DNA of 64,000 bases from Aphanomyces cochlioides. Its lineage: Eukaryota > Oomycota > Saprolegniomycetes > Saprolegniales > Verrucalvaceae. Location: positions 620,001 through 684,000 of the forward strand of contig JAHQRK010000015.1 in the NCBI GenBank assembly GCA_019828595.1, read 5' to 3'. The position numbers and the translations under genes are program-made. Of this stretch, positions 1 through 9,892 are shown in pieces (position 1 is the stretch's first letter; the number at the start of each line of letters is the position of its first letter). The notes below the pieces were generated by a model that ran no database searches, was not told the DNA's origin, and saw only the letters and a program-made list of their open reading frames with translations.

Positions 1-100
1 GAAGTAAGATGTGGAGTGGCAGATTGGGAGCCAAGAAGGCGTCGGCAAACGCAGCGACACTGGCGAGGTCTTCGTTGTCGGCGATACCATGTCGACGTAG

Positions 101-328
101 ATGAGCGAGACAAATATCAAAGCTGTCTTGAATAAGACACTCCAAGGGCTGGATGAGGCGTTGGTTGACTACATGGTGAGCATTTTGAGCGAATATGATG
201 GAAATGACCCGCTGGTTGACGCGATCGCGCCTTTTTTACTCTCGTCGGATGTTGTTGTCATGCGTGGCGATGTTGCAGTTAAAACATACCAGCATGAATT
301 TTTGATCGACTCATGCATAAGTACATAG
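101..328 (+). pseudogene. Orphan 5' fragment resembling the ABCF3/GCN20 N-terminal domain
   Basis: A 75-codon reading frame opens with a segment (LDEALVDYMVSIL, then DPLVDAIAPFLL) like the short helical domain that precedes the ATPase cassettes in GCN20/ABCF3 proteins. No ABC cassette follows: the frame closes at 328 and the next 4 kb is an ABCC gene on the other strand. It is therefore either a truncated copy left by a rearrangement or the first exon of something I cannot follow. The family match is from memory of the domain pattern and is tentative. Confidence 0.33.
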
Positions 329-413
329 CAAGGGATGATCTCGTCAACCCATGCAGATATGAATATACAAATGTCATTTCAAAGTTTACAAAACGCATGA
401 CACGTCAAGAAGC

Positions 414-3400
414 CTAATGAGAGCTTTTGTCGTCGTTCCAATGCTCGACCAAATTGGTGAAAATACCCTTCGGGTTCTTGAGCAACTCCTTTGGCGAGTC
501 AAATTCAGCCGCACTGCCCTTGTCCATCACCAAAATGCGATCACTGTCCAAAATCGTATTGATACGATGCGCAATCGTGAGGCACGTGCAGTCTTTGAAC
601 GACTCACGAATGCTCTCTTGGATAAGACGATCCGTGTTCGGGTCAATCGAAGCCGTCGCTTCGTCCATGAGGATCACCTTGGATTTCTTCAGCAAAGCTC
701 GGGCGATACAAATCAACTGACGCTCACCCACGCTGAAGTTTTGGCCACGTTCGTCGACCTTGGCATCCAACGACGCAACCGCATTGTGCAAGTTCGCACG
801 CTTGATGGCCGTCCAAAGAGCATCGTCGTCGTATCGGTCGAATGGGTCCAAATTGGAGCGAATAGTGCCAGAGAAGAGGACAGGGTCTTGAGGAATGATG
901 GAGATCTTGTCTCGTAGATCGTGCAATCCGATCGTGGAAATGTCAACACCATCCATGGTGATTTGCCCGGCATCGAGTTCGACCAGACGCATGAGTGCCA
1001 CAACCAACGACGACTTACCAGCGCCAGTGCGGCCAACGATACCAATCTTCTCCCGCGGTTGGATAGTAAATGAAAGATTTTTGAGGACAAGTGGCAAACC
1101 AGGGCGGTAGCGCAGGTCAACACCAGCAAACGTAAGGGCACCAGCAGCGGGCCACTTAGCATTTTCCAGCTCGAGTTGTTTCAGGGGTTCGGCCTTGAGC
1201 TCGGCTTCAACATCAATGTTGGTGTATGTGTTGATTCGTTCAACGCTGACCATTTGGGTTTGGATTGTGCTTAATACACGCACAGTCCAGTTGAGACTCT
1301 GGGTCACATCGAATGCATACGACAACGCCACACCTGCCAAACCCGCAAATGCCTCCCCGGCATGGACTTCATGACCAACAGCTGCAAATACTGCAGCCGC
1401 TGTCGCCACAATCGTTCCGGCAAACTCCAGACGGAGTGCTAACCAACAATTGGCGGTGAAATTCAAGAAGTAGGCGCGCTGGTTGCGATCAAGTAATACT
1501 TCGTTTCGTGCAGAATAAGCTTCCTCAGCACCAAAAGCATGGATCGTGGGCAGACCTTCCAATGTTTCGGTCAATAGAGACACCACTGGAGAGCGCGATA
1601 TGCTGTCTAGACGTTGCAATTCTCGGGATGTCTTGATAAAGTAGCGCTGACTGGACATGTAAATTAGTGCTAACGGTATCAACACAACCGAAAACCATGG
1701 GGTCACATAGATAACTGTGCAAAGCGTGGTCACGACGTCGAAAGCAGTTCCGAAAAACCAGCCCCAATTCTCAGCAAGTGATTCGTCCAGAGTGTAAACA
1801 TCCTTGCTCAGTCGGTTGACAATGCGCCCAAGTGGGGTTGTGTCGAAAAACGACATGGGAGCACGCAAGATTCGAGTAATCAGAGCTTGAAATAAACGAG
1901 AGGAGCCCTTCAGCCCTGCTAAATACAATGCCACGCTACGTACGTAATAGCCAAGGATAGAAAGACCATTCAGTCCACTGAAAATTGACAGATAGTACAC
2001 TTGTGCGTGTACATCCGTACCGTTCTGGCTCCAATAAGACAGCCAAAACGTCGAAGCAAGCGTGATGAGATTGCTCAGGACAAACAAACCAATGATGATA
2101 ATGGCTGCAGGAGCTCCACCACAGGCGCGGATCCACACTCCGTAGGTGGCGAGAGGAACGTCACCAGTGCTACGGTCTTCGTCTTCAATCAATGTTGCAA
2201 TCGAATTTTCCTCGATGTCTGTATTGCCATCAGCATCGCTCTTCTTGCGGCCATCGTGAGCAACTTCAACGGCCTTACCGTCCACGGAGTCCTCGTCATC
2301 GCGGCTGGAGCTGAGTTGTGCGGCTGTCAGCGTGTGTTCCATCATTTTTGACAAAGCGCCTTCGGCATTTTGTGTTAATTCGAGATATGTTCCCTGCTCA
2401 ACAACGTGCCCTTTATCGAGCACGACAACAACGTCACAGTCTTTTAGGAAGTTCAACCCATTCGTGACAAGCACCACAAGTTTGTCCTTCAACCCATTCT
2501 TGATGCATTGCTTAAAAATAACCGAGCCGACGTGTGCGTCGACAGCCGCTAATGGATCGTCCAGCAAATAGATGTCGGCATCTAAGCATGAAGTGTTGAA
2601 TACATGTTTTGGATAGTCTGCATTTACCTTGATACACGGCTCGAGCAATCGCGACACGAGTGCGCTGTCCACCACTAAGATTGATTCCCTTTTCGCCAAT
2701 TTCTGTCATGTCACCGCCAGGTAATATCTTCAAGTCGTCAGCTAAGCAACTCACTCGGATTGCATTTTGATATTTTTCATGATCAAAATTTAGGCCAAAA
2801 GTAATGTTTTCCCTCAACGTCGCGTTTTGAATAAAAGGTTGCTGGCCCACGTACGCAATAGACCCGAATCGATGAACGCTTCCTGTCAACACTGTAAGAA
2901 GAGCTAGTCGAACTATTGCATTACCTTTGGTGCAACGAGCGTCGCCTAAAATGGCTGATATCAGAGTGCTCTTGCCAGATCCCACGGCGCCAACAACAGC
3001 ATACAACGTGTTATTCGAGTACTGTAAGTTAATGTCGTGCAAGATGGGGCCTTCCTCAGTATCAGTCTCTTTACTTGGGGAGGAATCCCATCCAAAGTCG
3101 GCATTGTCGATAACAATGCCAGTTTCACTCAAAAAGCCTGGGGTCACTGGTTCGCGCTCTTCCATGAGGAAAAACTCTTCCAAACGAGCAAAGCTGACTT
3201 GAGCTTCAGCCCATTGACTAATTGTTTGAGGAAGCATGAAGAGAGGGAAGCGAAGAATATTGAATAAGGCCAAAGACGTCAGTGCCGTACCAATATCGAG
3301 GGTGTTGCCAATATAGACATACGTGGCGAATGTAGCGATCGAAACAAAAGCTGGCACACCCATGAAGATCACATCAGTACCTGCGTTGGCAAAGAAATAC

Positions 3401-4377
3401 GACTTGAGGGCCTTCAATTCCTTGGTTCGAAAGTGCATGACGCGGTCACCGTAGGAATGTTCCCAAGCTTGAAACTTGATGATTTTCATTCCACTCAACA
3501 CTTCGTAGACAACCTTCATCCGTTCATCTTTGACTTGCATGAGATTGGCTTGGTAGGATTGCATAAACTTCGATACCGCGGCAGTAGCTGGAAAAAGCAG
3601 CAGCATGACAGCGACACCGGCGAGGAAGGAGTAGCCCACTTGGAGATACAGTAAATAGGAGGACCCGAGAATTTGAAATAGAGCATACCAAATAGCATGG
3701 AGACCAGTTGGAAGATCTTCTAGGCGCTCACCATCAATACTCATCAAATTTGTAATTTCCCCCGTCGATTTCTTCGCTTTGGCCGAGGCAGCTATCACAA
3801 GCGATTTTTCATACACTGCAGTGACTACAGCCGATCGGAATCGCATGCCGGTTTCAAAACAAAGAAAGAAATATTGGCGCAGGGAAAACGACTGCACGAC
3901 CCCTGCAACAAAGATGGCCAAAGCATAGTACAAGCCAGTGCTCAACTCGGCGGATGGGTCCCTCAAGAAATCAATCATCAGTTTCATCACCATTGGAGCA
4001 ACAAATTGCATCGAGTCATGGAGGAGTTTTAGGAAACCTGCAGCAATAAATGGGCCACCGAAAGATCTCGCAAGCGCCATCCACAAGCGAGGTTTGGCTT
4101 TTGCTTTTTCGATATCCCAGTATTTCTTGAACGTCTTGGAAATATGCACAGCTCGATCATCAGCATTCAATTGGTACAAGTCATCAAACTCGAGAGGACG
4201 TTTGTTGCCGAGATCCAACAGAGGAGTGAGCCAAGCAAAGAACACATTACTCCAGCAACCACCAAGTTCAGACGGACTCTTGTCACCCAATCCATGGTCT
4301 GCCGAAGTCTTGTCGAGCAGAGGCAAACGTTCGCCCTTGCTGCTTTGCATCTCTCGACCTTGCACCAACAATTTCAC
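414..4377 (-). CDS. ABC transporter, ABCC/MRP subfamily (full transporter, proximal copy)
   Basis: A three-exon gene: 4377-2925, 2891-2628 and 2581-414, with GT-AG introns of 33 and 46 nt. It encodes about 1,294 aa; a start at 4347 is also possible and matches the paralogue better. The order is TMD1, NBD1, TMD2, NBD2, without the extra N-terminal TMD0 of long MRPs. NBD1 has Walker A GAVGSGKST, signature LSGGQ and Walker B IYLLDDP, with Asp in place of the catalytic Glu as is usual in ABCC NBD1. NBD2 has GRTGAGKSS, signature SVGERQ and ILMDEATASID. The family exports conjugated organic anions and drugs across plasma or vacuolar membranes; the substrate is unknown. The first intron is a multiple of three, so retention would insert 11 residues rather than stop. 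A paralogue lies at 15639-19572. Confidence 0.93.
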
Positions 4378-5224
4378 AGTGTCGTCGAAGAGTTGTTTTG
4401 TCGAACATGTGGAGAGTTCCCCACCAGACAGACTCCATGTGTGGCTTTCAATTCAGGAACATTCACGAAGCAACATGTCTCATACACAGTACACTCACCA
4501 AACCCTTTTCAAACATATTCCTCTTTATATCGATAATTCATTATATAATTTATTACAGAAAAACATTGAAAATAGACCTGTTAAAAATAATACATTGAAC
4601 AAATTATATTTTTAATATTGTTGATTTGATACGAATTTCCAGACCCCGTTCAATCGAATCATGCCGGCGGATCGATTCACCAATCGACGCCATTGGCTAA
4701 TAAATATTTTGAGCGATTGTGATTGGCTGAATAAAATTTTAAAGAAAGTACAGTTCCCATGAGAGAAAGTACTGTTCTAATTTTCATTCATCCAATGTAT
4801 TGGCGCGATTGGAGATTGATACAAAAGACGAATCCAAATTGGGAAATTTCTAGTGAATCCACAATACATAGTGTTAGACAGGATTCATTTTGATGGAAAA
4901 TTTAATTGCAATACTAGTATGGCTAAACTTGAATTTTGTGAAGAATTTTAATCAATCTTCATTTGAAGCAAAAGTTATTTCCGGAAAATTTCCGGATGAT
5001 ATTATTAAACCCTTCATGGTTTTGTGTCATGCAACTTGGAGTGTCCGAAACGCTAAGTGGTAGCCATGGCATGAGTTCAACCTTTGTACCCATTTAGTGC
5101 ATAACATCGCCTAATACGCATCTTCGAATCTCGACAACAATAGAGCATCAAACAAAATCGGTTTGAGATTTTTGCAGCTTGTAGACTACATCATACAACG
5201 CCGATATTGCTTGCAATATGAAGT
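4378..5224. other. AT-rich intergenic stretch upstream of the ABCC gene
   Basis: No convincing coding frame. It holds several CCAAT-type words (ATTGGCTAATAA, GATTGGCTGAATAA near 4690-4735) and a TTTCCGG pair near 4978-5000, which could belong to the ABCC promoter on the minus strand. Similar CCAAT-rich sequence recurs near 27720-27800. Confidence 0.4.
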
Positions 5225-5505
5225 AGCGCACGTGCAACCCGGAATCATCGTACCGAAGGAGGTAAAGTGTCTGTGTTTGCGTCCCTTAGCCGTCTTCTTA
5301 GGATGGAAGCGCCATCTTGTTGTGAAGCTGCTTGGCATCACTGTCGAGACATGCACGAAGGAAGAGTTGGAGCCAGAGTATTCGCTGTTGAAGGATTTTG
5401 TGCGTGAAGCGCTCCACGACAATTTCTTGCTGGTCCGTGTGGAAGCTCGACAGGTCTTTTCGAGTCTGTATGATACGTGGTACGTTTGTGGTGCGTTGGT
5501 GTCAC
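5225..5505 (+). pseudogene. CLASP/TOG-like HEAT gene, copy A, upstream part (5'-truncated)
   Basis: Nearly the same DNA as 13365-13635 of copy B. The reading EELEPEYSLLKDFVREAL followed by a VRVEARQVF helix resembles the last HEAT repeats of a CLASP N-terminal TOG domain, which binds tubulin. Similarity begins abruptly near 5225, so the exons that encode the N-terminal HEAT repeats in copy B are missing. The exon ends at a GTACGTTTG donor near 5480, and the retrotransposon interrupts the intron at 5506; the gene resumes at 11790. With its 5' end gone it cannot make the full protein. Confidence 0.7.
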
Positions 5506-5745
5506 TGATGTGTCTTCGGGGCCTCCCTAAGACGACAGCTTCGAGTTGAGGCGCCTGCCTGCAACAACAGAGTATAACAAACACTGGGTGCAGTTCATCT
5601 TATCGGTAAAACGACCCTTCGGAATATCTATCACGTAACTGATCTCCAATGTAACTGCTTCACACGAATCCTAAAGGCTTACAAGCAATGTGCATGTCAT
5701 ATAAAGTGGTAGGTAGACTCGTTCAGAAGTCTAGACTACACATCA
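5506..5745 (-). repeat. 3' LTR (left copy)
   Basis: 240 bp, starts TGATGTGT and ends ACACATCA. The pol frame runs nine bases into it before its stop. The one difference I see from the right copy is a missing C near 5736. Confidence 0.95.
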
Positions 5746-8700
5746 GTTCCCCCGAAATGCACATGAATTTTCTTGTTCTTCTTCCGTGCATTGGTCTTCG
5801 CAAGGATACTTTGCCGATGCTCGATGGCTTTGACCACTGCGCGGAGTCTTCTCACATTGGGGTTCATCTCTGCTTTTTCATCCAAAAAGCTGTGGACAAG
5901 TGCGGGGACATCCTCCAGGAGGTTTTGGACTGGTCCCCATGAGTTCTCAATCTCATCGAGCCCAAACCATTTCACTAAAATCATCCATGACTTTTGCTGT
6001 CTATCAAAACGACAGTCAACAAACTGTTCGACTAGATGACCGCCTTCGACATATGCTACATGGTCAAGGAGGTCTTGAGTGACATCCAAATTGGATGCGG
6101 CAAAAAGCTTAAGTCGTGAAATATGATGCAATGTGCGTGTTTTGTCTCTGAGATCCTCGACATGGTAGATCCAGTCAGATAATGTATCCACGATTCTGCG
6201 GGGTCCAAACCATTGTACTTGTAGCTTTGCTGCAAAAGACTGCGTAACTTTGCCAACGAGTACATAATCACCGATTGAGAGACGGATTTGTCGCACTCCC
6301 TTCTTACTATTTCGTCGATTGCGCTCTTTATCCCGCTTTTCTGCTACTGACGACGCCAACTGGCGGTGTAAATTCTCACGGGCTTCACTCAGTTCTTTAA
6401 AGCACGTTTGACGCCAATGTTCTAGTTGCTCTGCTGAAATTTCCTTTATTTCATCATTCGCTAAGAAAGAAGATAGAGCATTGCTTTGCGGTAGTTGTGT
6501 CATCGCAGTGATTGGGGCCACACCGTTCAATTTTGAGCTTGGTGTGTGGTTCAACGCATGTTGAACGACTGGAATGAGCGATGGCCACATATCTTGAGGT
6601 AGTTTCAATTCCAAAAGCATAGTTTTGAATGTTTTGTTTATGCTACGCATCATGACTTCGACCGTACCATTAACCCAGGGGCAATGCGCTGGTGTAAAGT
6701 GGTGTCCACATCCATATATTCGACGGAGTTCATTGACTACCTCATTTTTGTAATGAGGACCTTGGTCAGAGACCCAATTTTCCACTATCCCAAATATTGA
6801 AAACCAATGCTGCATGGCTGCTACGCCATCGGTAGCCTTGCAGCCCTCGTGATACGTCAACAGGCATAATTTAGACGCATCGTCCACAATAACATGAATA
6901 TAGCCACCTGGCATTGATAAGAAGTCGCAATGAATAAGTTTGTTGGGTTCCACAGCATGCAATGATTCCCCCAGTGGTCTTGGAACCACGCCGGCACCAG
7001 TACACATGCACTGCAAACAATTCCGCACAAACAGTTCTACATCGTCACCAATTCCACGCCATGTGAACTGACTCATAACGGCAGATTTTGTTGCTACCAC
7101 TCCACGATGGCCCATCGACCCAGCGTGGGCAATCACGAGCAAGGATAGTTGCAAATCCATTGCATTAGCAGGGATCCAGATTAGTCCATCAATTCGACTA
7201 ACGCGGTCGCGTTCATCTACCTCAATATACTGACTCACCCTGTCTCGTTCAGCTACGTGATCTTCCTGAACTTGTCGAATTGTGTCGAGCGAGGGCCACG
7301 CAAAATTGTTTTGCAAGGGAGATAGAATAGGTAATGGTAATTTCACCAGGCGACGGAGCTGTGAGCGTATTGTCTTGTCCGTATCATCTCCTGTCCACAC
7401 AGCTGCATTTGATTCAGTTGCTCCCCTTTTTCCCCATCGAGACAGTAGATCCCCCCAGACATTACATTCGCCAGGAATGTGCTCAATTCTGTATTGGAAA
7501 GCACTCATAGCAACTGCCCAGCGAGCTAATTTATCTGCCACGTATCGAGGAACATTAGGAGCTGGGTCTGGAGAAAATATGAACTTCAAGTTTCGGTGAT
7601 CAGTGTAGATGACGAATCCACCTGGCCGTTGCAATATATAGTCCAGACGTTTGCAGGCTGTCACAATCGCATAGCCTTCCTTTTCAATTGTACTCCATCG
7701 GAGAGATGCCTTTTTGAATGAACCACTTAGAAAAGCAAGCGGCTCGTGTCGCTGGTTTACTAGGTCAACCTCCTCATCAGCCGGAGGTATTTGGGTCACT
7801 ACTGCTCCCCAAAACTCGTTGCTCGCATCAGTATAAAGGCATATTGTTTTCGAGGGGTCTGGATGCGCAAGGGTAACTAACGATTGTAGTGCGTCCTTGC
7901 ATTTATTGAAAGCGGTAACGTGCTCAGTTGACCACCCATACTCTATCAGACGAAAACGTGCAAGTCGTGTCTTTTTTCTACTACCAGCAGCCACGCAAAT
8001 ATTCTCGAGTAATTTCTGCAAGGGATCAACGAGTTGATTAAATTGTGGAAGAGACTGCCGCATCCAATTCAACGCACAAATAAATTGTTGTAGCTGTTGA
8101 CCATCTTGTGGTGGTGTCAACTCCAATAATCCATTAATCCGCTTGGGATCATGGCTTATTCCTTCTGCACTAATTCGTTTTCCACACCAAACCACCTCTT
8201 TAGTGAAAAAATCACATTTCGTTGGGTTTACTTTGAGCCCAAACTGCTTGCATTGGGAGAACAAGAAACGAAGTAAATCCAGTAATTCAGTTTCAGTGAC
8301 TGCACAATCTAGTACATCATCCAGCCAAGCTTCCAAGCCATTGCCATAGCGCTCACCATATATAGTTTGGGCACAAAACTGACAATAAGCAACGACATCA
8401 CAATGACCCATTAAAACACGATTGCTTGTTTTCATATCATCCACACCCATAATGGTAAAGATTTCCTGGCTATTCGGGTGAAGTCCCAACTGCCAAAATC
8501 CTTTAAACCAGTCACACACAAAGAATACCCGTTTTCCTTGCAATCGGGACATAACGACTTCTAAGACTGGCATAGGCCACTGCATGAGTTCAGTCACAGC
8601 ATTAATTGCGCGCATATCAACGGTCATACGCAATTCACTATTTTTCTTTGGAAATACCGTTGGTGGTGATGCCCACCGTGAGCGATTGTTTTGATATACT

Positions 8701-9098
8701 AGCCCAAAAAACTCTAAATCACGTAAATGATCACGAAGGTACTCCATGTGAAGGGGTGAATGACGGCGAGTTTTGCATTTGACAGCTTTAGCACCAGCAG
8801 AGATCTGTACTTCCAGCGGTGATATTCCCACAGGTGGGTCGTGTTGAAAATCAATTCGAAAAATATCCACAAATTCATGTAATAATTGACCAAGTGCATC
8901 TGCCCCTTCTCGAGACAAACCATGTTGTACGGCCATTTCAACTCGCTCGTCAAGGACATTGTCAATTGAATTGACCGTATTCAACGCTTCATCGTCACTT
9001 TCTAGATCACTGCCATCAGGATCATCGTCTTGAATAGCTAACTTTTTCAAGGCTCGATTGCACGCAGAGGATTCATCACTATCAAATACTGAAACCAA
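5736..9098 (-). CDS. pol: Retrotransposon Pol: reverse transcriptase, RNase H, integrase, chromodomain
   Basis: About 1,120 aa, uninterrupted. In order: RT with VCDWFKGFWQLG and the catalytic block AWLDDVL (an LDD variant of YxDD); RNase H from ICLYTDASNEFWGAVV; integrase with an HHCC zinc finger (HAGSMGHRG to CLQCMC), then the acidic triad in HCDFLSM, SDQGPHYKN and PWVNGTVE; and a C-terminal chromodomain (ILVKWFGLDEIENSW). Chromodomains steer integration of chromoviruses toward marked chromatin. The first in-frame codon after the upstream stop is not ATG and the frame stays open upstream (NNFVGEAHRQ), so Pol is probably made by a -1 shift from the protease frame and not by independent initiation. 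The stop lies inside the 3' LTR. Confidence 0.96.
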   Translation of the reverse strand: MVSVFDSDESSACNRALKKLAIQDDDPDGSDLESDDEALNTVNSIDNVLDERVEMAVQHGLSREGADALGQLLHEFVDIFRIDFQHDPPVGISPLEVQISAGAKAVKCKTRRHSPLHMEYLRDHLRDLEFFGLVYQNNRSRWASPPTVFPKKNSELRMTVDMRAINAVTELMQWPMPVLEVVMSRLQGKRVFFVCDWFKGFWQLGLHPNSQEIFTIMGVDDMKTSNRVLMGHCDVVAYCQFCAQTIYGERYGNGLEAWLDDVLDCAVTETELLDLLRFLFSQCKQFGLKVNPTKCDFFTKEVVWCGKRISAEGISHDPKRINGLLELTPPQDGQQLQQFICALNWMRQSLPQFNQLVDPLQKLLENICVAAGSRKKTRLARFRLIEYGWSTEHVTAFNKCKDALQSLVTLAHPDPSKTICLYTDASNEFWGAVVTQIPPADEEVDLVNQRHEPLAFLSGSFKKASLRWSTIEKEGYAIVTACKRLDYILQRPGGFVIYTDHRNLKFIFSPDPAPNVPRYVADKLARWAVAMSAFQYRIEHIPGECNVWGDLLSRWGKRGATESNAAVWTGDDTDKTIRSQLRRLVKLPLPILSPLQNNFAWPSLDTIRQVQEDHVAERDRVSQYIEVDERDRVSRIDGLIWIPANAMDLQLSLLVIAHAGSMGHRGVVATKSAVMSQFTWRGIGDDVELFVRNCLQCMCTGAGVVPRPLGESLHAVEPNKLIHCDFLSMPGGYIHVIVDDASKLCLLTYHEGCKATDGVAAMQHWFSIFGIVENWVSDQGPHYKNEVVNELRRIYGCGHHFTPAHCPWVNGTVEVMMRSINKTFKTMLLELKLPQDMWPSLIPVVQHALNHTPSSKLNGVAPITAMTQLPQSNALSSFLANDEIKEISAEQLEHWRQTCFKELSEARENLHRQLASSVAEKRDKERNRRNSKKGVRQIRLSIGDYVLVGKVTQSFAAKLQVQWFGPRRIVDTLSDWIYHVEDLRDKTRTLHHISRLKLFAASNLDVTQDLLDHVAYVEGGHLVEQFVDCRFDRQQKSWMILVKWFGLDEIENSWGPVQNLLEDVPALVHSFLDEKAEMNPNVRRLRAVVKAIEHRQSILAKTNARKKNKKIHVHFGGTDV

Positions 9099-9892
9099 AC
9101 TAAAATCCCAGACAGCTCGCTGTCGATGAGCTTCGCCAACAAAATTGTTGTATCATAACCCCACATAGTCATAATTGGCCGCCCTAAAGTAATGTTAGCG
9201 GTAGTGTCGAGTTCATCGACCCATAGATTGACTTTCAACATAGTGAGCCCTCCCGCAGTTGTATCAAGTACTAAAGATGGAAGAGTAATATGTCGTCCCA
9301 TTTTCACGTCAGAGCCAAAACTATCCAAAATGACAGGTGTAGCCAACCAAACCATGTTGAGCTCAATATCGGTGTATTGCTGTAAATAGTTAACAAGTCC
9401 AAAGGAAATAATTGCAGCTGAATCTGAACCAGAATCAATAAGTGTAGTAATTTTTCCCAAACCCTCGGCCGCAGGAATTGCTGCAAAACAGCGACCACGA
9501 CGCGGGATCGGTAATTTTAAGGCTTTGATCTCATGTGAGGACTTGGCTTTTAAATTATTACTCCACTCAGCACGTTTCCTTTTTGCAATTTCTTTTTTGT
9601 CAATTTCAGAGGTGCTGGGGCAATCACTAATTCGATGCGGTCCTTTACAACCCCAGCAAGTGGGGGTCCTGTCGCCTGACTGCTCCTTGCCGTGCGAGTT
9701 TGAGGACCCTGTCCTTTTATCCCTGAGCTTTTTTGCAACGCATGTATCTTTTTTGTCATTTGCACCATTCCCAGAAGATTGGGATTTTTGACCTGACGTG
9801 GAGTTCGGCGCGTTGGCAGATGTTGATGTTGATCGAATGTATTTCATTTGGTTTCTCAATTCTTCCCGCACAAAGTTAAAAAATTGCAACAC
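9047..9892 (-). CDS. Retrotransposon Pro: zinc knuckle and aspartic protease
   Basis: Frame -1 relative to gag and +1 relative to pol, overlapping gag by 37 bases and pol by about 50. It contains a CCHC-type knuckle (CWGCKGPHRISDC) that binds element RNA, then an aspartic protease with the active-site motif TLIDSGSDSA and an ILGRP-like segment (ITLGRPIM). It is entered by frameshifting at a U UUU UUA heptamer at 9877-9883; the first visible ATG lies just upstream of the slip site and probably does not matter. In most Ty3/Gypsy elements the protease is in the pol frame, so a separate frame is unusual. Confidence 0.88.
   Translation of the reverse strand: MLQFFNFVREELRNQMKYIRSTSTSANAPNSTSGQKSQSSGNGANDKKDTCVAKKLRDKRTGSSNSHGKEQSGDRTPTCWGCKGPHRISDCPSTSEIDKKEIAKRKRAEWSNNLKAKSSHEIKALKLPIPRRGRCFAAIPAAEGLGKITTLIDSGSDSAAIISFGLVNYLQQYTDIELNMVWLATPVILDSFGSDVKMGRHITLPSLVLDTTAGGLTMLKVNLWVDELDTTANITLGRPIMTMWGYDTTILLAKLIDSELSGILVWFQYLIVMNPLRAIEP

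Noticed and set aside
417..1162. Long plus-strand and alternate-frame reading frames over the ABCC gene, repeated over the second copy at 15630-16387
   Set aside because: They mirror the highly conserved NBD2 on the other strand, have no protein-like motifs and appear in both copies only because the DNA is duplicated.
5163..5549. An apparent 128-codon gene ending in the left LTR
   Set aside because: It is the truncated CLASP-like exon read through its own splice donor into the retrotransposon.
9040..9140. A second classic slippery heptamer at the pro-pol overlap
   Set aside because: I read the overlap codon by codon and found no X XXY YYZ in the protease phase; TTTTG and ATTTT runs are out of phase.
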